Assembly: GCF_000317025.1 (NCBI RefSeq)
Contig: NC_019689.1
Location: 3,550,024-3,614,023 of the forward strand
Length of the DNA: 64,000 bases
DNA from: Pleurocapsa sp. PCC 7327
Lineage (GTDB): Bacteria; Cyanobacteriota; Cyanobacteriia; Cyanobacteriales; Microcystaceae
Reading direction: 5' to 3'
Position 1 is the first letter of the stretch, and every line of letters starts with the position of its first letter. Positions 28,715-37,064 of the stretch are shown here, one piece after another. Below the pieces are notes generated by a model. The model did no database searches, was not told where the DNA came from, and saw nothing but the letters and a program-made list of their open reading frames with translations. Made by a program: the position numbers and the translations under genes.

Positions 28715-29675
28715 CTATCGATCGTAAGGTTCGTCTAAATCAATAACAGGTCCTTTGGGGACAAGACCGCTGGGATTAATATGAGGATAGCTCATATAAT
28801 AATGCCGCTTAATATGGTCTAAATTGCAGGTTTCTTTGATGCCAGGATATTGATACAGTTCTTTGAGATAATTCCATAAATTTGGATAATCCCAAATGTG
28901 ACGAATATTGCACTTAAAATGTACGTAATAAACCTGATCGAAACGCAGCAGGGTAGTAAACATGCAAAAGTCTGCTTCTGTCAGCACGTTGCCCGTTGCC
29001 GCATAAATATCTCTGTTTTTCTAAGACTTTTTCCCAGTAATCTAAAGCCTCAAAAAGTTCTGTTACAGCCTCTTCATAGGCTTCTTGAGAGGGAGCGAAT
29101 CCAGCTCGATAAACCCCATTGTTAATGGGTTGGTAAATGGCATCAATTGTTCGAGCGATTTTTTCCTTCAAGTCTTCTGGACAAAAGTTCACTTTCTGGC
29201 GAGCAAACGCTTCAAATTCCCAGTCGAACATTCGTATAATTTCGCGGGATTTATTATTCACAATCGTATTTTTCTGCTTGTCCCACAAGACAGGAACGGT
29301 GACTCTTCCCGTATATTTTGAATCGGCTTTAGCATAGATTTCCCGCAAATAATTCGCTCCATTAACTGTATCGGGAATAGAACCTGGATACTCAGAAAAT
29401 TCCCATCCTTCATCTGCCATCAACGGGTCAACAACCGACAAACTAATAACCTCTTCTAGTCCCTTTAATTGCCGCATAATTAAAATCCGATGCGCCCAAG
29501 GACAAGCATAGGAAACATAGAGGTGATAGTGGTTGGCTTCTGCTTTGAAATCGCTCGAACCATCAGCCGTAATTTGATTGCGAAACATTGTGGGGTTGCG
29601 TTGGAAGCATCCTTTCGTATCCATTCGATACGCTTCCTTTTTCCATTCCCCTTCTATCATCATTCCGATAGCCAT
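28715..29675 (-). pseudogene. Glutathionyl-hydroquinone reductase / GST, frameshifted
   Basis: Two overlapping frames together make a complete YqjG/ECM4-type glutathione transferase. The first (from 29675) carries YVSYACPWAHRILIMRQLKGLE, the Cys-Pro-Trp active-site motif, and ends normally at YLCGN. The second resumes LTEADFCMFTTLLRFDQVYYVHFKCNIRHIWDYPNLW to 28715. The break is an exact 7-bp tandem duplication (CGTTGCC at 28987-28993 and 28994-29000); removing one copy restores the frame. The catalytic N-terminal domain is intact, and most of the C-terminal helical domain is out of frame. Family role: reduces glutathionyl-quinones. Confidence 0.88.
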
Positions 29676-29728
29676 AGCAATTTTTAGAGCAGAGCATTAA
29701 AGACAGATTATAGCGAAGCTCTATAAGT

Positions 29729-31285
29729 TTAGTTCATATTTTCATCGTTAATAGAATCTTCATCATCCTCCACTGAGATATCGCCTCCAAAGCGGCGTTG
29801 CGGGGGAATCGCTGCGATTATCGCATCGATCACCTTGGCTACGGGGATAATTTCTAAGCCCAAATCGTCTGGAAACGCTTGTCCTCTGGGCACGATCGCG
29901 CGTTTAAACCCCAGTTTGGCCGCTTCTTTGAGCCGCAATTCCATTTGCGAGACTAAGCGCACCTGTCCGCCTAACCCGACTTCTCCTATTAATACGGTAC
30001 GCGGATCGACGACGCGATCGCGAAAACTGGCAACCACAGCAATCGCAACTCCTAAATCCGCCGCAGGTTCTTCCACGCCCAACCCGCCAGCAGAAGCCAC
30101 ATAAGCATCCAATTTCGATAGGGGAATGCCGACTCGCTTTTCTAGGACTGCCAGAATTTGTTGTAGGCGGTTGTAATCTACCCCCGTCGTCGAACGTCGC
30201 GGCGAAGCATAGCTAGTCGGACTGACCAACGCTTGCAACTCTACGACAATCGGACGAGTTCCTTCGCAGGCAACCACCGTCGCCGTACCGGGAGCGAGTT
30301 CGTCGCGGTTGCCCAGAAATAACTCAGAGGGATTGGCGACTTCATCTAAGCCATGCTCTACCATTTCAAAGATCCCGATTTCGTGGGTGGCTCCGAAGCG
30401 GTTTTTCACCGAGCGCAACAGACGATGAGAGGCATAGCGATCGCCCTCAAAATATAGCACCGTATCGACTAAATGTTCCAATACCCTTGGACCCGCGATC
30501 GCTCCTTCTTTAGTCACATGACCGACAATAAATAACGTGATATTTTCTCGCTTTGCCACCTGCATCAATGCCGAGGTACATTCTCTCACCTGAGCGACCG
30601 AACCGGGAGCCGAAGTTAGCGAGGCAAAATAGAGGGTTTGAATACTGTCGATAATTGCCACCTGGGGTTTAAGAGATTCCAATTCTCGGAGAATTTCTTC
30701 TAAATCGGTTTCGGGGAGAACATAGAGATTGGAATTTCCCTCTTGTAGCTTGTCTTGTGAGGATTGATGACCTTTTTTCGCCTTGCCATTGCTCGTATCT
30801 TCCCGTTCAAAAGAAGATGTCTGCGTCACGCCCAAACGAGAGGCGCGCAACTTAACCTGTTGTCCCGACTCTTCGGCGGATACATAGAGAATTCTGGGCA
30901 ATCGCTGAGACAGTTGGTTAGCGACTTGCAGCAATAGCGTCGATTTACCAATGCCGGGATCTCCCCCAATTAGCACCAGCGAACCTGGAACGATGCCCCC
31001 GCCCAGCACCCGATCCAATTCTCCATATCCAGAAGGAAACCTGGCTTGAACTTCGTGGGTGATTTGCGAGAATTTGACGGATATTCTTGGTTGAGCGGGA
31101 CCTTTGGTTTTGCCAACCGTGCGAGTAGACGATTGCCAGCCTCCTCGACTGATTCCAATCGAATTTTGTATGACAACTTGCTCTTCCAAGGAACCGTAGA
31201 CTCCACAGCTCGGACATTTGCCAAACCACTGCGGCGATTCTGCTCCACAGGCACTGCAAACGTAAATTGTTCGAGATTTCGGCAT
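29729..31285 (-). CDS. radA: DNA repair protein RadA
   Basis: The product has 518 residues. The N-terminal zinc finger CSACGAESPQWFGKCPSCG is followed by a RecA-like ATPase (GGDPGIGKSTLLLQVA Walker A; VAIIDSIQTLYF Walker B), the KNRFG motif of RadA and a C-terminal Lon-like domain (KLDAYVASAGGLGVEEPAADLGVAIAV). RadA promotes branch migration in recombination. A disordered Ser/Lys-rich insert (about 155-185) is unusual but tolerable. Divergent from rpaB. Confidence 0.97.
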   Translation of the reverse strand: MPKSRTIYVCSACGAESPQWFGKCPSCGVYGSLEEQVVIQNSIGISRGGWQSSTRTVGKTKGPAQPRISVKFSQITHEVQARFPSGYGELDRVLGGGIVPGSLVLIGGDPGIGKSTLLLQVANQLSQRLPRILYVSAEESGQQVKLRASRLGVTQTSSFEREDTSNGKAKKGHQSSQDKLQEGNSNLYVLPETDLEEILRELESLKPQVAIIDSIQTLYFASLTSAPGSVAQVRECTSALMQVAKRENITLFIVGHVTKEGAIAGPRVLEHLVDTVLYFEGDRYASHRLLRSVKNRFGATHEIGIFEMVEHGLDEVANPSELFLGNRDELAPGTATVVACEGTRPIVVELQALVSPTSYASPRRSTTGVDYNRLQQILAVLEKRVGIPLSKLDAYVASAGGLGVEEPAADLGVAIAVVASFRDRVVDPRTVLIGEVGLGGQVRLVSQMELRLKEAAKLGFKRAIVPRGQAFPDDLGLEIIPVAKVIDAIIAAIPPQRRFGGDISVEDDEDSINDENMN

Positions 31286-31503
31286 TTGAAGTTTTTTTAA
31301 AAAATTGTTAAATCCATTCAGATAAAGAGCAAAATATCCACCAGCCTCAACAATTAAGTAAACTTTAAAAAAAGCCCAATCGAGCCAATATACAAGGCAA
31401 TTTAGGGTTAATAATAACGGGAAAGAGATATTCTAGTAACAGAGGCACTCAAAAATTAACTTAAGAATTAGCAAATTTATTTAAAAAAGGAGTGTTGAGT
31501 AAC

Positions 31504-32232
31504 TTGGAGATTCATAAAGAAAAAATCTTGGTTGTAGATGACGAAGCCAGCATCCGCCGAATTTTGGAAACTCGTCTCTCCATGATTGGCTACGATGTCG
31601 TTACGGCTGCCGATGGAGAAGAAGCCCTCGAAGTCTTTCATCAGACCAATCCAGACTTGGTAGTCTTGGATGTAATGATGCCCAAGCTCGATGGCTATGG
31701 CGTTTGTCAAGAACTCCGCAAGGAATCTGATATCCCCATCATTATGTTAACCGCTTTGGGAGACGTTGCCGATCGCATTACGGGTTTGGAGTTAGGGGCT
31801 GATGACTATGTAGTCAAACCTTTTTCTCCCAAGGAATTAGAAGCTCGCATTCGTTCGGTGCTGCGACGAGTCGAAAAAAATGGTACCCCCGGCATTCCCA
31901 GTTCTGGGGTGATTCATGTGGGATCGATTAAAATCGATACCAACAAGCGACAAGTTTACAAGGGCGACGAGCGCATTCGTTTGACTGGAATGGAGTTTAG
32001 CCTGTTAGAGTTATTGGTCAGCCGTTCTGGAGAACCTTTCTCGCGCTCGGAGATCTTACAGGAGGTGTGGGGCTATACCCCCGAACGCCACGTCGATACC
32101 CGCGTCGTTGACGTTCACATCTCCCGCTTGAGGGCAAAGTTAGAAGATGACCCTAGCAACCCAGAATTAATCCTCACCGCACGGGGAACGGGATATTTAT
32201 TTCAACGAATTCTAGAACCCGGAGAAGAGTAA
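31504..32232 (+). CDS. rpaB: Response regulator RpaB (OmpR family)
   Basis: The product has 242 residues. The receiver KILVVDDEASIRRIL has the phospho-Asp in LVVLDVMMPKLDG. The winged helix ends with the DNA-recognition region HVDTRVVDVHISRLRAKL. The sequence LSMIGYDVVTAADGEEALE and the C-terminus PGEE are near invariant in RpaB, the essential regulator of light-stress and photosystem genes that pairs with NblS. The start is probably the TTG at 31504, aligning with the usual MExxKEKILVV N-terminus and 11 bp after GGAG; the GTG at 31492 overlaps that site. Confidence 0.96.
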   Translation: MEIHKEKILVVDDEASIRRILETRLSMIGYDVVTAADGEEALEVFHQTNPDLVVLDVMMPKLDGYGVCQELRKESDIPIIMLTALGDVADRITGLELGADDYVVKPFSPKELEARIRSVLRRVEKNGTPGIPSSGVIHVGSIKIDTNKRQVYKGDERIRLTGMEFSLLELLVSRSGEPFSRSEILQEVWGYTPERHVDTRVVDVHISRLRAKLEDDPSNPELILTARGTGYLFQRILEPGEE

Positions 32233-32233
32233 A

Positions 32234-32310
32234 TTGGTCATTTGTCCTTTGTCATTCGTCCTTTGTAGACTGAACTAATGACCAATGACTAATGACTCAT
32301 GACGAATGAC
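32234..32310. repeat. Heptanucleotide repeat hairpin covering a start codon
   Basis: TTGGTCATT (32234-32242) and GTCATTCGTC (32251-32260) have exact inverse partners AATGACCAA (32277-32285) and GACGAATGAC (32301-32310). Between are further ATGACNA units. The ATG of the next gene (32306) lies inside the last arm. Confidence 0.8.
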
Positions 32311-32977
32311 TAAATCCGACGATCCCAATCGAGTGGTGCGGCTGCTTCCTCTATTTGTTGGCATTTTGGGAGGAATATTGCTGCTCCTTAATCGTTTGAC
32401 AACCGCTCAGTTGACAGAATCTCAAGCTCGTTCCGATGCGCTAGGCACGATCCTTAGTGCTATATTGATTCTAGTCGGTTTGCTTTGGCAGCAAATCCAG
32501 CCGCGATCGCCCGATGCAGTTACTCTGATTGGCAAAGAGGGAATGGAGTTGGCTTCGGAGTTGCCCGATGCGGTTAAAACCGAACTGGCTTGGGCATCGC
32601 ACCTCTTATTAACCAATACTGTAACAAAATCCTTAGTCGTTTACTACCAAGGAAAAGTTCTCCTGCGGCGGGGAATATTGACAGATAATCCCCATGTAAA
32701 ACCCGGTCAAATCGTTCGGCGGGTGTTGGAGACTCACAAACCAATTTATTTGGTCGATCTGAAACTTTTTCCAGGACGCATAGAATTTGATTATCTGCCA
32801 GAAAATACCCAAGGGCTGATCTGCCAACCGATGGGCGACGGAGGCGTTCTCATTTTAGGGGCTAATGTACCCCGCAGCTATACCAAGCAAGACGAAAATT
32901 GGATTGAGGGAATTGCGGACAAATTGGGAGAAACCCTCAGTCGCTATAGCCATGAAATTGTCGCTTGCGAAAAATAA
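32306..32977 (+). CDS. Cofactor assembly of complex C subunit B (Ccb-type)
   Basis: The product has 223 residues. Two membrane segments near the N-terminus (LLPLFVGILGGILLLLNRL and GTILSAILILVGLLW) are followed by a soluble domain with VVYYQGKVLLRRGI and LPENTQGLICQPMGDGGVLILGANVPRSYTKQDENWIEGIADKL. This is the CCB2/CCB4-like family that attaches haem ci to cytochrome b6 in the b6f complex. There is no Shine-Dalgarno; the start codon comes from the heptanucleotide repeat. It lies 73 bp after rpaB. Confidence 0.88.
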   Translation: MTKSDDPNRVVRLLPLFVGILGGILLLLNRLTTAQLTESQARSDALGTILSAILILVGLLWQQIQPRSPDAVTLIGKEGMELASELPDAVKTELAWASHLLLTNTVTKSLVVYYQGKVLLRRGILTDNPHVKPGQIVRRVLETHKPIYLVDLKLFPGRIEFDYLPENTQGLICQPMGDGGVLILGANVPRSYTKQDENWIEGIADKLGETLSRYSHEIVACEK

Positions 32978-33136
32978 ACGGGATTCAATCCAAAAGTTCG
33001 ATCCTCCTTGCGATCGCGTTAAACTATTTGGAAATAGCGCGGCTAAATTTTAAAATTTTAATGAACTTGGTAAAAATACGTAGACAAGATCCTGGTGAAA
33101 TGTTATCAAAGTACTGTTAGGGGTTAATTGGTCAGT

Positions 33137-33230
33137 GGGACTGATAGAGAGCGTTTATACAGAAGAAGATTAATTCGATTCTTAAAAATCGCTATATAAA
33201 TAAGCTCTCAGTCCCTCTTATTTTTTTATT
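33137..33230 (+). terminator. Long-stem terminator-like hairpin
   Basis: GGGACTGATAGAGAGC (33137-33152) pairs imperfectly with GCTCTCAGTCCC (33204-33215), followed by TCTTATTTTTTTATTTT. The 51-base loop is long for a simple terminator, so it could be the 3' end of a small RNA. Confidence 0.45.
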
Positions 33231-33306
33231 TTAAAATTTCAGTACCAGCAGAAAAACAAGCTAAAAAGTAAAATATACTATCTTTAGAAACAACTTGAAG
33301 CTGTTC

Positions 33307-33915
33307 ATGGAAGAGCGGCAAATAGAACAAAATCGCAATTACATATCGCAGAATTTACCACTAAAAACTTCTCTGTCCAACCATCAGGGAAGCCATTGGC
33401 AACCCCAACAACTGAGCGAACCATCTTTCTATTATTTTGCCTATGGATCTTGTATGTGTCCGGTGGATTTAAAGCGATCGCTCGGCGAAAACACTCATCA
33501 CTACGTCATCGGAACTGGAGTTGTTAAAGGCTATCGTCTCGGATTTTATCGCCGCTCTCTACGTCGTAACTGCGGTGCTTTAGATATCGTTCCCGATCCT
33601 AGTTCTTACGTCGAGGGGGTATTGTATAATTTACCTTGGCGATTGAGCGATCTTCTCGACGAACGAGAAGAAATTCCCTGCAACGGATACCGCCATGAAT
33701 TCGTCAATGTATACCATGGTAGACAAATTTATCGCAACGTTCGGACTTATGTCGTCGTCGATAAACTAGAAGAAGAATTAGCACCTAACGACTGGTATTT
33801 GAATGTAGTCATTCGCGGTGCGGTGACTTGCGGACTCTCAGAAGAATACCGCTGGAAATTGTTCCATCACATGTACCAGCTACAACAAAAGTCAAAATCG
33901 ATCGAGTTAAAATAA
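33307..33915 (+). CDS. Gamma-glutamylcyclotransferase-like (GGCT/BtrG fold) protein
   Basis: The product has 202 residues from the ATG at 33307; a TTG at 33295 adds four residues. The core starts FYYFAYGSCMCPVDLKRSL (YGS substrate loop), continues GYRLGFYRRSLRRNCGALDIVPDPSSYVEGVLY and has the candidate catalytic Glu in LDEREEIPCNGY. GGCT-like enzymes act on gamma-glutamyl amines; the substrate is unknown. About 40 disordered N-terminal residues precede the domain. The thioesterase gene follows after 28 bp. Confidence 0.85.
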   Translation: MEERQIEQNRNYISQNLPLKTSLSNHQGSHWQPQQLSEPSFYYFAYGSCMCPVDLKRSLGENTHHYVIGTGVVKGYRLGFYRRSLRRNCGALDIVPDPSSYVEGVLYNLPWRLSDLLDEREEIPCNGYRHEFVNVYHGRQIYRNVRTYVVVDKLEEELAPNDWYLNVVIRGAVTCGLSEEYRWKLFHHMYQLQQKSKSIELK

Positions 33916-33943
33916 CAAAGAACAAAAAACGCTATGTGATAAC

Positions 33944-34432
33944 TTGTCCGAGCAACAGCAACCCCAATTATCGCCGACAACTGCGATCGCAACCGATGAC
34001 GCTCTCAGAGCGACTACAGAAGTATGGTTTGAATACGCCGTTCGCGCTCAACCTCATCATACAGACTACGGCGGAGTGGTCTGGCACGGTTCTTACCTTA
34101 CCTGGATGGAAGAAGCGCGAGTCGAATGCTTGCGCTCCATGGGCATAGATTTTGCCGATTTGGTAAGGTTAGGTTGCGACCTACCCGTAGTCGAAATGTC
34201 CGTTCGCTATCATCGAGCCATGCGGTTAGGAGAAGCGGCTATCGTCAAAACTCGCATGACCGAGATAGCAGGAGTCAGAATTAATTGGGACTATAAAATT
34301 CAGATGCCACAAGAAGAAGAATTGTATTTGACAGGGAGAGTTACCCTAGTTGCGATCGATCGCGAGAAAGGCAAAATCATGCGCCAGCTACCTCCAGCCG
34401 TAAAGGATGTCTTGATGAGGCTGATTCAATAG
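33944..34432 (+). CDS. Acyl-CoA thioesterase, hot-dog fold (YbgC/4HBT family)
   Basis: The product has 162 residues. The motif QPHHTDYGGVVWHGSYLTWMEEARVECLRSMG holds the Asp that activates water in the 4-hydroxybenzoyl-CoA thioesterase family. LPVVEMSVRYHRAMRLGEAAIVKTRM is the hot-dog strand region. The only plausible start is the TTG at 33944, with a 25-residue leader of low complexity. It may hydrolyse DHNA-CoA or small acyl-CoAs; the substrate cannot be assigned. It is 27 bp before tldD in one plus-strand group. Confidence 0.87.
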   Translation: MSEQQQPQLSPTTAIATDDALRATTEVWFEYAVRAQPHHTDYGGVVWHGSYLTWMEEARVECLRSMGIDFADLVRLGCDLPVVEMSVRYHRAMRLGEAAIVKTRMTEIAGVRINWDYKIQMPQEEELYLTGRVTLVAIDREKGKIMRQLPPAVKDVLMRLIQ

Positions 34433-34459
34433 TAGAAATTAAAGCTTGCAGATATAGCC

Positions 34460-35857
34460 ATGTCAAACCAATTTTCCGACTACAAAAATTTACTTGCCGA
34501 GCTGATAAATCGCTATCGCGATCGCATCGATTTTTTAGCCATTCGCATAGAACAAGCAGAAGGAACGAATATCTTATTGCGAGGAGACAAGGTAGAAACC
34601 CTTAGCGAAGGCATTTCGATTGGCGGCCAGGTGAGAGCAGCTTATAAAGGCGGTTGGGGGTTCGCTACCTTTAACCAATTATCTACCCTAACCGATCGCG
34701 TCGAAGAAGCCATTGCCGCTGCCAAAATGGTAGGAGAAGAAGAGACGATTCTCGCCCCAGTCGAACCCGCGCAAGTCGTTTGCCAACTGCCACTAACCGG
34801 AACCGATCCGCGTCACGTGCCGCTAGAGCAGAAAAAAGCCCTCTGCGATCGCTACAATGAGCTTCTTCGCGCCTATAGCGATCGCGTCGCTACCACCTCT
34901 GTCCGCTACGGCGATACCACCCAGCGCGTTATTCTTGCCACTTCTGAGGGAACCTTAATCGAGCAATCCTGGGCAGACATGGAAATGCGCTTTTCCGCTA
35001 CCGCTAGAGATGGAGAAATCGTGCAGACGGGGCGAGAAACAACGGGTTCTCGCAAGGCTTACGAAGATTTAACCCAGCTAGACGAACAGGTGCGGGGTGC
35101 CGCTCAACGGGCGGTAAATGCGCTTTCCTTGCCATCAGTCAAAGGCAATACTTACACCGTTGTCATCGATCCCATTCTCGCAGGTTTATTCGTTCACGAG
35201 GCATTCGGACATCTCTCGGAAGCGGATATGCTCTACGAAAATCCCGACTTGTTAGAAGTCATGAGTATAGGGAAACGGTTCGGTCCCAAAGAGCTACAAA
35301 TCTTTGACGGCGCTGCCCCCCAAGGACACCGAGGCAGTTATTTCTACGACGATGAAGGAACCCCCGCAAAAACCACTCAATTGATTAAAGATGGCGTATT
35401 AGTCGGGCGGTTGCATTCCCGCGAAACGGCAGGTAAGTTGGGCGAACAGGCGACGGGAAATGCTCGTTGTCTCAATTATCACTATCCCCCAATCGTTCGC
35501 ATGACCAACACCTGGATCGAGCGAGGTACGACACCTGTAAAAGAGTTATTTGCAGGAATTCAAGAAGGAGTATACGCTCGCAATTGGTTGGGTGGCATGA
35601 CCAATGGAGAAATGTTTACCTTTAGTGCAGGAGAAGCGTGGATGATTCGCGATGGCAAAATTGCCGAACCCGTGCGCGATGTGACGCTATCGGGAAATGT
35701 ATTTAAAACCCTGGCAAATATCGAAGCGATCGGCGATGATTTCTACTGGGATGAATCGGGCGGTTGCGGTAAGGGCGGACAAAACGGTTTGCCCGTCGGT
35801 TGCGGCGGTCCGAGTTTGCGAATTCGCAATGTCGTCGTGGGAGGCGAAGCAATGTAA
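34460..35857 (+). CDS. tldD: Metalloprotease TldD
   Basis: The product has 465 residues. The zinc motif is HEAFGHLSEAD (HExxxH) at about 245, and the C-terminal Cys-containing segment GGCGKGGQNGLPVGCGGPSLRI is typical. TldD works with TldE/PmbA as a heterodimer that degrades unfolded or modified peptides and matures some RiPPs. No tldE lies in this window; in many genomes it is adjacent, so its absence here is notable. Confidence 0.95.
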   Translation: MSNQFSDYKNLLAELINRYRDRIDFLAIRIEQAEGTNILLRGDKVETLSEGISIGGQVRAAYKGGWGFATFNQLSTLTDRVEEAIAAAKMVGEEETILAPVEPAQVVCQLPLTGTDPRHVPLEQKKALCDRYNELLRAYSDRVATTSVRYGDTTQRVILATSEGTLIEQSWADMEMRFSATARDGEIVQTGRETTGSRKAYEDLTQLDEQVRGAAQRAVNALSLPSVKGNTYTVVIDPILAGLFVHEAFGHLSEADMLYENPDLLEVMSIGKRFGPKELQIFDGAAPQGHRGSYFYDDEGTPAKTTQLIKDGVLVGRLHSRETAGKLGEQATGNARCLNYHYPPIVRMTNTWIERGTTPVKELFAGIQEGVYARNWLGGMTNGEMFTFSAGEAWMIRDGKIAEPVRDVTLSGNVFKTLANIEAIGDDFYWDESGGCGKGGQNGLPVGCGGPSLRIRNVVVGGEAM

Positions 35858-35914
35858 CATTAATCGGCAATCGCAGTATTATTGGACGACTTTGCGAGTC
35901 GTTAAATAGTTAAG

Positions 35915-36409
35915 ATGAACGATATCTTCGCAAAATTGACAGTAGCCACTGCTCTATGTACTCCGAGTTTTACGGCGATCGCGGCTCAACCGACCCAAGC
36001 AGCTACCGTCTTTTGGGATTTGGAGTTTTTTGACTCTCCTAGTGGCGAGCAAATCGGAACTGGAGGGTTTAGTTATGACGATTCAGAACCTTTTGAAGGT
36101 ACTATTCCTAGTCCCGTTCCCTACATCCCTGAATTTCCCGACATTACGATTCGCAAAAGCGATAACTGGTATGCTTTGGAAAGTTTTTCAGCAACTATAG
36201 CGGGTGTCACCTGGAATTTAAGTAACGGACGTTGGACTGCAAACATTGCTGGTCAAGTAGACGAGTTTTTTCCATACGCTGCACTTTTTGCCTGGCAACC
36301 TCCTGAGACAGATACTTTTCCAGGAAGCGGTGGCGGACTTCGTGCTATTGATACTTATCCCAGATACATTTTATCAGTCATTAGCGATCGCCAATCGGGT
36401 GAAGAATAA
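35915..36409 (+). CDS. Exported protein of unknown function
   Basis: The product has 164 residues. A signal peptide is likely (cleavage after TQAA near 32), then a beta-rich segment VFWDLEFFDSPSGEQIGTGGFSYDDSEPFEGT. Such starts are seen in cyanobacterial PEP-CTERM-type exported proteins, but the C-terminus (LSVISDRQSGEE) has no PEP-CTERM or anchor, so the gene may be truncated or soluble. GATCGCCAATCGGGTGAAGAA at the 3' end resembles intergenic repeat sequence, which supports a replaced C-terminus. Confidence 0.6.
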   Translation: MNDIFAKLTVATALCTPSFTAIAAQPTQAATVFWDLEFFDSPSGEQIGTGGFSYDDSEPFEGTIPSPVPYIPEFPDITIRKSDNWYALESFSATIAGVTWNLSNGRWTANIAGQVDEFFPYAALFAWQPPETDTFPGSGGGLRAIDTYPRYILSVISDRQSGEE

Positions 36410-36434
36410 AAGTAAAAAAAATGACAAATGACAA

Positions 36435-37058
36435 ATGACAAACACAATTGATGAAGGGTATGTAAAATATCAATGCCATTGGATTAACTCGTTACCCCTT
36501 TCTAATAATAAAATTCAAGACCTCAATCGATGGAGAAATAAACTCTATCAATTGGGTTTAATTGGCGAATATCCTAATGGCATAGGATTTGGCAACCTTA
36601 GCATTCGCCATCCCGATAAACCCAGTCAATTTATTATTTCTGGTACTAAAACAGGAGGGTTGCCCGCCTTAAACGAGCAACACTACACGACAGTTATTGA
36701 TTACGATTGGGAGCGAAACTGTTTGACTTGCGAAGGACCAATACAAGCTTCTTCAGAAGCATTAACCCATGCAGCTGTTTATGAAGCCAACCCAAAAATT
36801 AATGCAATTATTCACGTTCACCATCTCAAACTCTGGCAAGAATTAATGGATAAAGTTCCAACAACGGCAAAAAATATTACTTACGGTACGCCAGAAATGG
36901 CAAAGGAAATTATTCGATTGTGCCGAGAAGAGAATTTGGGTGAAACGCAAATTTTAGTGATGAGCGGACACGAAGAAGGAATTATTGCTTTTGGCAAACA
37001 ATTGGATGAGGCAGGGAGTTTGCTGTTGCAATACTATAAAGATTTCGTTAAATCTTAA
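36435..37058 (+). CDS. Class II aldolase/adducin family protein
   Basis: The product has 207 residues. GIGFGNLSIRHP, FIISGTKTGGLPALNEQHYTTV, SSEALTHAAVYEANPKINAIIHVHHLKLW (metal-binding HVHH) and a C-terminal ILVMSGHEEGIIAFG give the class II aldolase fold with a third His. The substrate is unknown; MtnB-like dehydratases and fuculose-phosphate aldolases are relatives. The start lies in a run of three ATGACAA units (36421-36441), and only the third ATG is in frame. No ribosome site is seen. Confidence 0.85.
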   Translation: MTNTIDEGYVKYQCHWINSLPLSNNKIQDLNRWRNKLYQLGLIGEYPNGIGFGNLSIRHPDKPSQFIISGTKTGGLPALNEQHYTTVIDYDWERNCLTCEGPIQASSEALTHAAVYEANPKINAIIHVHHLKLWQELMDKVPTTAKNITYGTPEMAKEIIRLCREENLGETQILVMSGHEEGIIAFGKQLDEAGSLLLQYYKDFVKS

Positions 37059-37064
37059 TCTTAT

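Noticed and set aside
32234-32310. CRISPR-like array
   Set aside because: Units are 7 bp and contiguous with inverse copies; there are no spacers of constant length. No CRISPR array was found in the window.
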